Positions 38,634-45,713 of a stretch of DNA of 45,713 bases are shown here, in pieces. Origin of the DNA: Pirellulaceae bacterium (GTDB lineage: Bacteria > Planctomycetota > Planctomycetia > Pirellulales > Pirellulaceae); contig JANQOL010000815.1 of the NCBI GenBank assembly GCA_028289675.1, positions 1 through 45,713 on the forward strand. The letters run 5' to 3'. Under the pieces are notes generated by a model, which was not told the DNA's origin, did no database searches, and saw only the letters and a list, made by a program, of their open reading frames with translations. Within the stretch, counting starts at the first letter, position 1. The number at the start of each line of letters is the position of its first letter. Both the position numbers and the translations under genes were made by a program.

Positions 38634-39500
38634 ATGAGCCAAGTCCAGCGAAGATTTCTTCGGAGACTAAGAGACGCAGACAAGAGCGGAATTCTTGCCT
38701 CATTGCTGCCCAAGACGTGCATTCCAATTCTTCAGGACATGATGCAATGTGGAGCAGTTCGAAAGAAACTCGTTGGTCGAGCGAACCGAATTCAAATTGC
38801 AAATCGCGTGGCATTCGATCGTTTCCTTAAGTCTCGTTTTCCGTTAGGCATTGATACCGAACTGAACGATGTGTTTGATCGCGCTGGCGCGATTATTGCC
38901 TTCGGGGACGCGAAAGCAGTCAGACAAGGGGCAGAGGAAGGGATTTTCGTCCGGTCTGTCCGGCCAGGCGTTAAGATTCGCTGCGATGACGGCGAGATCG
39001 TCGTGCCTGTTGGCAAGTTGTCGTCGGATGCAGGAGGCGCCGCACTCAGCCTTACAATTGGCCGAATTTGGACCTTTTCAGGATCAGTCGCAGTCATTGA
39101 AAATGCTGAGACTTTCTGGCGCTATGAAAAGGTCCTGCCAGAAGTTGATCTGGCGGTTTATGCAAGCGGCAGCATGTCGGGGCGTCTGCTGGCCTGGCTT
39201 GGCTCGCCAGCAATGGCCAGTTGCCTTTTCATGCATTGGGGCGACTACGATCCAAGAGGTGTCGAGGAGTACCTTCGATTGCTCGAAGCGTGTCCTGACC
39301 GCGTTGATTCCTTTGTGCCTAAAAACATCGAAGCACTGATGAAGTACGGCAATCGAAAACTCTGGCTAAAACAAAGTAAGCATCTCGAGCGACTTAGGAA
39401 ACAGTCTGTAAATCCGCATGTCCGTCTGATGTTAGACCTTTTCGACAAACACCGAGTCTGCCTGGAACAAGAAGTGCTTCTTGCCGAGGCTCTGCGATAA
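38634..39500 (+). CDS. jetD: JetD-like Toprim nuclease subunit of Wadjet
   Basis: 288 residues from ATG 38634, or 300 from GTG 38598; neither start has a strong ribosome site. The C-terminal half carries a Toprim fold: Glu156 in SVAVIENAETFW, and Asp204/Asp206 in HWGDYDPRGVEEYLRLLE, matching the E and DxD metal sites of JetD/topoisomerase VI A. N-terminal helices (VQRRFLRRLRDADKSGILASL) and a wing (RIQIANRVAFDRFLKSRFP) correspond to the DUF3322-like DNA-binding part, which is shorter than in typical JetD (about 390 residues). JetD cuts plasmid DNA trapped by JetABC. The gene is separated from jetC by about 195 bases, unlike the tight overlaps of the first three genes, so it may have its own signals. 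Confidence 0.86.
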   Translation: MSQVQRRFLRRLRDADKSGILASLLPKTCIPILQDMMQCGAVRKKLVGRANRIQIANRVAFDRFLKSRFPLGIDTELNDVFDRAGAIIAFGDAKAVRQGAEEGIFVRSVRPGVKIRCDDGEIVVPVGKLSSDAGGAALSLTIGRIWTFSGSVAVIENAETFWRYEKVLPEVDLAVYASGSMSGRLLAWLGSPAMASCLFMHWGDYDPRGVEEYLRLLEACPDRVDSFVPKNIEALMKYGNRKLWLKQSKHLERLRKQSVNPHVRLMLDLFDKHRVCLEQEVLLAEALR

Positions 39501-39949
39501 TTGGCCACCAACACCTTTCTACGCACCGCGAGTTCACCGCCAGCGTCGGATCCCTGCACGGAATGCGCTGTTCCCATGGTCGAAATGTTCCTGGTCGATT
39601 GAAACGCGTCACGATATGAAGATCGACAAGCTCGATCCACGTTATTGATGAACAGAGTTATTGTCAAAAATCGTGTTCTTGAGTGACATGACTCCTGCGA
39701 TGCAACTAACTTTGCCGCAGCGACGCACACCGACGCAGGACATGGGAATTGATAGGATGCCGAAGCTGCATCGCCCTGCGCGGCGAGTAGGTGCGGCTAA
39801 TGGACTTCGACTGAAGGACCTATGCGACTTGCACGCCCCGCTGCAGAGGTGTCGTAACCGAGTGGAATTTGCCGGAGTCTTTCGTGAAGTTGGGCTGTCC
39901 AATCGAAGTGGGAATGCGGAGACGTCAATGTGCAATAGGTCTATTCGTC
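39501..39949. other. Intergenic region after the Wadjet-like operon
   Basis: Between the jetD stop and the convergent kinase stop (39950). It contains no convincing coding frame on either strand, no clear intrinsic terminator, and no insertion-sequence signature that I can see. Confidence 0.45.
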
Positions 39950-42553
39950 TCAACGCGTGTCGAGAAATTGAATCTCCGCCAGTCCGACGTTGGACGCGCC
40001 GTAGTTGTCGTCAATCTGAACACGGATGAAGCGAATGGAATGCTCGTCAACACTGTGCTCTTCACCGTAATGACTCGTTGCTCCGTCAGCTGGCGCTCGA
40101 GCGGCAGTAAAGGCAGTGAGTAACCGCCACGAATCATGTTCCTCATCGCGATAAGCGGCAACCAGATTTGAACCAAAGATGCGAATGCTCTTGGCTCCTC
40201 GCCCGTTGCCTTCAAGCCCATATCGGTCGCCGTGAAAATTCCATAATCGGATTTGGTCAACAGATCTTCGCGATCCAAAATCGTAGTGAACTGAGGCTGA
40301 AAATGACGAGGCTGTCAAAAATGCATCCGCCAAAGCCGAGGTGTGTGTCGTGGGAAATGTTGGAAACGGGCCGCCCAAACCCTGATCGTTGTGGGTCGCA
40401 GTTGTGCTCGTTCCATCTGCAAGCCCTCCCTCAGCAATGGCCGTCGACTTGGCGACCCGGATGATTCTTGCATCTTGCAACGTGGCCCGCCCAGCCAAGA
40501 ATGCAACCTCGGAAGCGTTGAGCGGCCGGTTATAAATTTGCACTTCATCGATCCGGCCTTCAAGTGGATAAAACGGTTGGCCATTCGGTCCACTTGTAGT
40601 TCCAATCGCGCCCATGCATAGTGCATCCAGTGCTGTGCTGGCGACAAACGGCGCGACCGTCTGTCCGGAGCCTTCTAGTTTTCCATTGATAAACAGGTTG
40701 CATGTGTGCCCATCGAAGGTGATCGCAAATGCAGTGAACACATTCGGCTCCAAGGCCGTTTCCGACTGCGTTTTCACTGGAAACTTGCCGCTGACACCCT
40801 GAATGTGAAATTCGAGCATGCGCCATTTGTTGAGCCGCAGACTGAAGCCATGACGCAGTTCCGCAGTTGAAGTTTCGTCTATCGTCGTCAGGACTCCGCC
40901 TCCGCGACTTGGATCTGTAGGAGCTATGAATCCGGTGACCGAAAATTCAGAGCCGTCGTGTAGAAAATTCCATTTGGATGCGCGACCAAAGTTGATGTAG
41001 TCTCCGTTGCCGTCGAAGACATAGGCTTGCCCAACAGCCCCCGGCTGTCTTGACGTATCTCCAATCAACGCTCCGTTGTTTCCATTGGGTGAACGATCCG
41101 GGGCAAATGAACCGGTTTCCTCCGCCGACCAGTAGGCAACGAGCGAGCCATCGTTAATGACGGCAGACGATTGCGGCAAGGCGGACAAGGGAGTTTTGAA
41201 ATCTGTCTTGGCGATCGAAGCCTGGTGCTGTGTCCCTAAAGGTATTCCTTGCGAGCGATAGATGACTGCCAACAGTAAGGCCTGGCACATCAGAAATATT
41301 CCGCTAATGGTTACCAACCGACGATTCCTCCGGAGTGAGCCGCGCAGCTTACCGAGCCAATTCCGGCGTTTTGCTGTCACGGGTTGGCCCTCCGTCCATC
41401 GGTCCAAGTCGGCAATGAACTCGGCGACGGAATCGTAGCGGTTTGTCGGTTCTTTTTCTAAACACCTGAGGGCGATAGCTTCCAAACCTGGCGGCACTTC
41501 GGCTTGTTGATGACGCATCGCTGATGCATCTTCGTGCAGAATGCGGTGGATCAGCTGGGCGTTCGAAGTGTGTTTCGCTCCATAAAATAGTCGCTGGCGG
41601 GTGAGGAGCTCCCAGAGAACGGCGCCAAGATTGTAGATGTCACCGGACCTAGTGGGCGGGGCGCCACGGAATTGTTCGGGACTGATATAGGGCAAAGACC
41701 CAGCGACCAATCCGCTGCCGGTCAGTCGAACGTCGGGGGCGTCGATCAGCCCCGCCAGCCCCAGGTCCATCAAGGTTGCGTGATCACCGCACGCGTTCAC
41801 CATGATGTTTCCGGGCTTGATGTCGCGGTGTAGGATACCCGCGTCATGCAGGGTTTGCACGGCCGTGGCAATCTGTCGTACTATTTTGCAAACTGGCTCG
41901 ACGTAGTCTGCCCCAAGCTCCGCATGTTCGGCTTCAGCCGTGTTCCCGCGACCACACGCAGCCGCTACTGCTGCGAGCCAGGAAATGGGTCGTGCTGGCC
42001 GTTTGTCGTGGCTGACGAGTTCGCCAAGGACGGCGGATAGGTTAGTTCCCTCAATCAATTCCATGGAATAGAACAACCGACCGTCCGCGGTCAACCCGGA
42101 CGAGTAGATCCTCGCCACGTGCGCGTGCCGGACACGGCCTAGCGCCTCAATTTCCCGTTCAAATCGCTCGCGTGCCTGGTCGGCCCCCCTCTCCAGTTGA
42201 GGCAACGGTACGTGCAGTAGTTTGACGGCGACGTGGCGATTGACGCTCGGTTGCCATGCCCGGTAGACAACCCCCATGCCACCGGAACCGATGGCCTCCT
42301 CTATCTGCAAACGCTCGGTAAGAGAAATGACTTCCGATAAAGCCTCAGTTGAAGCTTGCGTGAGGTGTGACTTCACCGGACGGCTGAAGAGGATGGCCTC
42401 AGCGTCGACGTCGAGCTGGTCAACGAGATCCGCGCATTGATTGCAAGCGGCCACATGCTCACCGACGATGTCGGTAGTTTGCTGCTCAAGTCGACCTTCC
42501 GCGAATGCCTGTAGCTGAATTGCGGTTGGGTGTACGTCTAGCTCAATTTCCAT
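39950..42553 (-). CDS. Ser/Thr kinase with zinc-finger N-terminus and LamG/discoidin-like outer part
   Basis: 867 residues from ATG 42553. Residues 20-50 hold a zinc-binding anti-sigma-like motif (His33, Cys37, Cys40 in GEHVAACNQC). The Hanks-type kinase domain (about 84-385) has loop GSGGMGVVYRAW, Lys111 in VAVKLLH, HRDIKPGN at 242, and MDLGLAG (Asp263; DLG instead of DFG, common in planctomycetes). One membrane helix spans about 411-431. The outer part has a LamG/concanavalin-like domain (YWSAEETGSFAPDRSPNGNNGAL ... GRIDEVQIYNRPLNASEVAFL, about 485-690). A discoidin-like (F5/8) region follows (SVDQIRLWNFHGDRYG ... IRFIRVQIDDNYGASNVGLAEIQFL). It follows the ECF sigma gene by 96 bases on the same strand, so it likely restrains that sigma factor and responds to an external glycan. 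Confidence 0.9.
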   Translation of the reverse strand: MEIELDVHPTAIQLQAFAEGRLEQQTTDIVGEHVAACNQCADLVDQLDVDAEAILFSRPVKSHLTQASTEALSEVISLTERLQIEEAIGSGGMGVVYRAWQPSVNRHVAVKLLHVPLPQLERGADQARERFEREIEALGRVRHAHVARIYSSGLTADGRLFYSMELIEGTNLSAVLGELVSHDKRPARPISWLAAVAAACGRGNTAEAEHAELGADYVEPVCKIVRQIATAVQTLHDAGILHRDIKPGNIMVNACGDHATLMDLGLAGLIDAPDVRLTGSGLVAGSLPYISPEQFRGAPPTRSGDIYNLGAVLWELLTRQRLFYGAKHTSNAQLIHRILHEDASAMRHQQAEVPPGLEAIALRCLEKEPTNRYDSVAEFIADLDRWTEGQPVTAKRRNWLGKLRGSLRRNRRLVTISGIFLMCQALLLAVIYRSQGIPLGTQHQASIAKTDFKTPLSALPQSSAVINDGSLVAYWSAEETGSFAPDRSPNGNNGALIGDTSRQPGAVGQAYVFDGNGDYINFGRASKWNFLHDGSEFSVTGFIAPTDPSRGGGVLTTIDETSTAELRHGFSLRLNKWRMLEFHIQGVSGKFPVKTQSETALEPNVFTAFAITFDGHTCNLFINGKLEGSGQTVAPFVASTALDALCMGAIGTTSGPNGQPFYPLEGRIDEVQIYNRPLNASEVAFLAGRATLQDARIIRVAKSTAIAEGGLADGTSTTATHNDQGLGGPFPTFPTTHTSALADAFLTASSFSASVHYDFGSRRSVDQIRLWNFHGDRYGLEGNGRGAKSIRIFGSNLVAAYRDEEHDSWRLLTAFTAARAPADGATSHYGEEHSVDEHSIRFIRVQIDDNYGASNVGLAEIQFLDTR

Positions 42554-42649
42554 GCGAAGTACTCATTGCCCGCCGACCATGGGACATAAGGCCAGGCGTT
42601 CCACGTGGCTACTAAAAAGAAGATGTTGCATTGTGCCAGCTGTGCAATG

Positions 42650-43231
42650 TCAGTCGAGAAGATTGGCGGCTAGGTCTCGCGCCTTTTTCAGTACCTTACA
42701 TTTCACCACGACGACTGCATTCTTGGTACGACCCATGTCATGTGCAACCTTCGCCGCGTCTTCTCCCTCCACGAACGTGCGACGAAATATCTCCAGGGAT
42801 TCCGGTGGTGTGCTGCCATGCAATAACTCAAGAACCAAACGAAGTGTTGCGCGATTGTGCTCCGCATTCCAAATCTGCACCAATCGACTGTCTTCTCTGG
42901 CCAAGTGTGACTCCAACTGGGCCGGCAGCCTTGGTTCGTGCCGTTTGGCTTTTCGACGATAGATGCCGAGCTGTGAGATTACGACTTGCCGTAACCAGTT
43001 TCGGAATGCTCCCGTGCGTCCATTGTGTTCGAATTGCCCACCGGTGATCGATTCATAGGCGTGTTTCATGACGTTTTGACAGACGTCTTCCGCAATGTGC
43101 TCGTTGACGCGTTGGGCGCTCAGAAACCTGGCGATGAAGGATCGATACACAGTGTCAAACCGTGACCAGGCGTCCTCGTCCGCCGCATCCTTGACTCGGT
43201 CCAAGAGCGTTACCGACGTCGTATTTCCCAT
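42650..43231 (-). CDS. ECF-family RNA polymerase sigma factor, partner of the adjacent kinase
   Basis: 193 residues from ATG 43231. Region 2 is seen in WSRFDTVYRSFIARFL and NEHIAEDVCQNVMKHAYE, with a conserved FRNWLRQVVISQLGIYRRK block. Region 4 near the end reads ESLEIFRRTFVEGEDAAKVAHDMGRTKNAVVVVKCKVLKKAR, with helix-turn-helix spacing. It is transcribed together with the downstream kinase (96-base gap) and divergently from the TPR-protein gene at 43484. Its target promoters are unknown, but the divergent surface-related genes are natural candidates. Confidence 0.9.
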   Translation of the reverse strand: MGNTTSVTLLDRVKDAADEDAWSRFDTVYRSFIARFLSAQRVNEHIAEDVCQNVMKHAYESITGGQFEHNGRTGAFRNWLRQVVISQLGIYRRKAKRHEPRLPAQLESHLAREDSRLVQIWNAEHNRATLRLVLELLHGSTPPESLEIFRRTFVEGEDAAKVAHDMGRTKNAVVVVKCKVLKKARDLAANLLD

Positions 43232-43470
43232 ATCCCTGCATTCGCTCCCTGCAATCTAATCTGCTCAGAAAAAATTTACGAAAAAATGCTTCACTGAGGA
43301 AATCGCAGCAGTATTCGGCGCAGTTTAGCTTTCGACAGTTCGAAATCCAAGCAGGCGTGTGCGGTTGAGTGCGAATGCGGCGCATGGTTGACGGAGACCG
43401 GACACTTGCAGCTAGGACTCATTTGCGCCCGCCTGGGCCTTGGGCAGGTGGAGTCGGTTTTTTGGGGCCG

Positions 43471-43476
43471 AGGAGG
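43471..43476 (+). promoter_or_regulatory. Ribosome-binding site fixing a TTG start
   Basis: A perfect AGGAGG with a seven-base spacer before TTG 43484. It shows that the TPR gene starts there, not at the upstream TTG 43388, and places the signal peptide at the N-terminus. Confidence 0.7.
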
Positions 43477-43483
43477 GATTCTC

Positions 43484-44779
43484 TTGAAACACTTTCTAAC
43501 TGTATTGCTGCTTCTGAGTCAGCTATCGACATTGGCAAACGCTGATGTGATCCGTTTACAAGCGGACGAATCGACGCCCCGCGATCTCGATACTGCCAAG
43601 GCGATGTTGGCGCGTGGCGATTTGGCGGGCTGCCGTAAATTTCTAGCAGCTGGTGCCAAGGGAGATCCTGACAACGCTCACCCCGACGTAGTCCTTGCAT
43701 CGCTACTACTGAGCGTGGGGGAAATATCGAAATCGAAACGAGTACTTCATACTTTCGCCCTAGATGCTGGCAATCAATTTGAAGCTCATTTTGCTTACGC
43801 CAGACTTGCGGTCGCGAACGGTAGATGGTTCGACGCATTGGCGCACACTCAGGCTGCAAAAAATTCGAAGCTACCGACTAGGTGGTCAACCGAGTATCGA
43901 CACGCCACCCAAGTGGAGCTGGAAAGACTGGTCGCGCTAATTGCACTTGAACGCGGAGATCTGAACGAAGCACGGCGACTGTATGAGCATCTTGCCCGGA
44001 ATGATCCTTCGGATCTTGCGACCTTGAATGGATTGGGAGTCGCAGCATTTCATACTCATGACTTCAAAATCGCCACGGCCGCGTTCAAGCGGATGGCGGA
44101 TATAAGTAGCGATAGTGAGCCCTATCAATTGCGAATGGCAAGTCTGTTTCGCGCCGTTGGTGACGCGGCTAAAGCCGAGGAGTGGTATCGGGCTGCCATC
44201 CAATCAGGCCGCAGCCAAGCCGTGTGTCGCATCGCATTCGCTGACTGGTTAATCTCTCAGAATCGACCTGAGGATGGGGGACGGTTGCTGACGGTCGGCG
44301 AGTATGGCAGGGATGAAGTCAATTTAAGAGATTTTCACATTGGACGATCAAAACGAATGCTCGGTCGGTATGCCGAGGCAGCGACAATCTTCTCGCGTCT
44401 TACCCGAAACGAACCCAACAACGTCCAGTACAGCAATCAGTTAGCATTGGCATTGATTGAAAGTCACGACGAGGCCAAACGAGCGCGAGCCATGCAGATT
44501 GCTGCTGCCAATGCCTCCAATTCCCCAAACGCTGACACTCTCTCAACACTTGCGTGGATTCAGTTTCGATTGGGAGACGCACTCCTGGCGGAGAAGACGT
44601 TGAATCCCGTCCTGGCGAGCGGCAATGTGTCTCGAGATACGGCTCACTTCCTAGCTGAAATAAAACGCGGGCTCGGCCAACAGGCCGAAGCCGATCGAAT
44701 AGCACAGCTCGTCGCAGCAGCGTCTGGTCCGACATTCTACCGTTCAGGCACTTCGGCAGAGAATTTGAATGCCAAGTAG
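43484..44779 (+). CDS. Secreted TPR-repeat protein
   Basis: 431 residues from TTG 43484, chosen for the AGGAGG at 43471. A signal peptide (KHFLTVLLLLSQLSTLANADV) is followed by tandem tetratricopeptide-like helices through the whole chain: LDTAKAMLARGDLAGCRKFL, LIALERGDLNEARRLYEHLARNDPSDLATLNGLGVAAF, AEEWYRAAIQSGRS, GRYAEAATIFSRLTRNEPNNVQYSNQLALAL. No enzyme domain is visible, so it likely serves protein-protein contacts in the periplasm. It precedes the beta-strand-repeat surface protein gene in the same direction (155-base gap), and is divergent from the sigma/kinase pair, so it may be part of the same surface programme. Confidence 0.82.
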   Translation: MKHFLTVLLLLSQLSTLANADVIRLQADESTPRDLDTAKAMLARGDLAGCRKFLAAGAKGDPDNAHPDVVLASLLLSVGEISKSKRVLHTFALDAGNQFEAHFAYARLAVANGRWFDALAHTQAAKNSKLPTRWSTEYRHATQVELERLVALIALERGDLNEARRLYEHLARNDPSDLATLNGLGVAAFHTHDFKIATAAFKRMADISSDSEPYQLRMASLFRAVGDAAKAEEWYRAAIQSGRSQAVCRIAFADWLISQNRPEDGGRLLTVGEYGRDEVNLRDFHIGRSKRMLGRYAEAATIFSRLTRNEPNNVQYSNQLALALIESHDEAKRARAMQIAAANASNSPNADTLSTLAWIQFRLGDALLAEKTLNPVLASGNVSRDTAHFLAEIKRGLGQQAEADRIAQLVAAASGPTFYRSGTSAENLNAK

Positions 44780-44933
44780 AACGCCGCAAAGAACCAATGC
44801 ATTGTTCATGACTGGAATCGCTCTGTAAAACGCACAGCAGGAATCTTTTCAATCACGCAAGTCTATGTCCACGTCGCTCCACAGAGTCTCTGCTTTGGCA
44901 GTTCGGTGGGGTCGGCCAGGAGGGCCAATTTCA

Positions 44934-45713
44934 ATGCTCAACCGTAACACGATGTTTCATCCTCGTGCAACTTGGGGCGCACTGTTCATTTTCGTTGCGA
45001 CCGGCCATGGGCTGGCGTTGGCACAGACGACCGAGTGGACCAATACTTCCGGTGGTATCTGGAACAGCTCTAGCAATTGGTCCAACGGCGTGCCATTTCC
45101 AACTTCAACAGCCAAAATCGCAGCCGACGGAGTCTATTCCATCACATTCACCAATTCGGATACCGTTGGGCAACTACTGCTGGAGAACCCAAACGCAACG
45201 TTGAACATCCAGGCGACAGATAGCAACCACGCGGTGCTGGGGGTGGTGTCGGGAAATGCGAGGAATGCAGGAACACTGAACCTGAATAGTTCCGTTGCTC
45301 GCTCGTCAACTCTTTCAGGTGCGCTGCTTACCAATACCGGGACTTTCAATATGAATGGCCCGAGCCATCAGACGAACAGTGTGGATATGAACGTCTCGAA
45401 TACGACCGGAACCGTAAATATAAATGGGACAGGATTCTTCACTAGAAGTAGCGCGGTCATTACGAACAACGGAAATTTCAACGTCAGAGGCCGTGCAGTA
45501 TTCGGTGACAACGCGACCTTTAACCAGCAAGGCGGGACGCTGAACAATTCTGGTGACTTCCAGATGGCGACCGACACCTTCAATATGGATGGCGGCACGT
45601 TCAACAACAACGGTACCTTCCGATTGGATAACTCGGTAGTGAACCTGACCAGCGGCACCGTGACTGGTAGCGCACTGGATCTAGCTAGAACTAGATTGAC
45701 TCTTGGTCCAGGG
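44934..45713 (+). CDS. Large beta-strand-repeat (autotransporter-like) surface protein, N-terminal part
   Basis: ATG 44934 has AGGAGG ten bases upstream (44918-44923). The frame is open to the window end (260 codons, no stop), so the protein is truncated here. A signal peptide (about residues 1-35, ...ATGHGLALAQ) is followed by TEWTNTSGGIWNSSSNWSNG, a motif found at the start of planctomycete and verrucomicrobial autotransporter-associated/beta-helix surface proteins, many of which end in PEP-CTERM. Then come short Asn/Gly/Thr-rich strands (GTFNMNGPS, TGTVNINGTG, GNFNVRGRA, ATFNQQGGTLNNSG, DTFNMDGGTFNNNGTF), consistent with a repetitive beta-helix. It is an extracellular or surface-matrix protein. 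The remainder and its anchor lie beyond the window. Confidence 0.85.
   Translation, partial: MLNRNTMFHPRATWGALFIFVATGHGLALAQTTEWTNTSGGIWNSSSNWSNGVPFPTSTAKIAADGVYSITFTNSDTVGQLLLENPNATLNIQATDSNHAVLGVVSGNARNAGTLNLNSSVARSSTLSGALLTNTGTFNMNGPSHQTNSVDMNVSNTTGTVNINGTGFFTRSSAVITNNGNFNVRGRAVFGDNATFNQQGGTLNNSGDFQMATDTFNMDGGTFNNNGTFRLDNSVVNLTSGTVTGSALDLARTRLTLGPG

Overview
The window reads as chromosomal DNA from a marine-type planctomycete, most likely of the Pirellulaceae (Rhodopirellula and relatives). The assignment rests on gene content: formylglycine-type sulfatases, an apiosidase-like DUF4038 glycosidase, very large receptor-like Ser/Thr kinases paired with ECF sigma factors, a PEP-CTERM protein, PQQ-type beta-propellers, DUF1573 and LolA-like proteins, low gene density with long intergenic stretches, and hairpin-bearing intergenic repeats. 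No rRNA, tRNA, CRISPR array or intact insertion sequence was seen.

Left part (1-9000): a truncated sulfatase diverges from a photolyase-like flavoprotein. After an intergenic repeat and a small secreted VOC-fold protein comes the SOS-type mutagenesis cassette imuA-imuB-dnaE2. Photolyase and cassette together make a DNA-damage-tolerance neighbourhood. Next (9000-14430) are an EF-hand alpha/beta hydrolase, an isochorismatase-family hydrolase, the DUF4038 glycosidase and a second sulfatase, consistent with use of sulfated polysaccharides.

Middle part (14585-25653): a 1610-residue kinase/WD40/TPR receptor diverges from an ECF sigma factor. Three tandem phage-tail-collar-domain (Mdp-type) proteins and a PEP-CTERM protein follow. 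A frameshifted winged-helix regulator and a GT39-like membrane glycosyltransferase split by a one-base shift in an A5 run come next. From 25745 to 29202 a minus-strand operon encodes a LolA-like membrane-anchored protein, a secreted protein with 14 cysteines, and an unusual membrane protein fusing a C39 peptidase domain to a DUF1573 domain.

Right part (29200-45713): a secreted beta-propeller protein is flanked by two copies of the intergenic repeat, followed by an unknown secreted protein and a degenerate IS110-like transposase fragment. Then comes a four-gene Wadjet/MukBEF-like anti-plasmid operon (jetA-jetB-jetC-jetD, 33769-39500). It has all four components in canonical order, with a Walker A/signature/Walker B SMC ATPase and a Toprim nuclease subunit. 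The window ends with a second ECF sigma/kinase pair, in which the kinase carries an anti-sigma-like zinc motif at its N-terminus and LamG plus discoidin-like domains outside. A TPR protein and the start of a large beta-strand-repeat surface protein follow.

The systems most worth attention are the Wadjet-type operon, the C39-DUF1573/Cys-rich operon, the three-gene collar cluster, and the zinc-finger kinase/sigma pair. All functional statements come from motif recognition by eye; no database search was possible.
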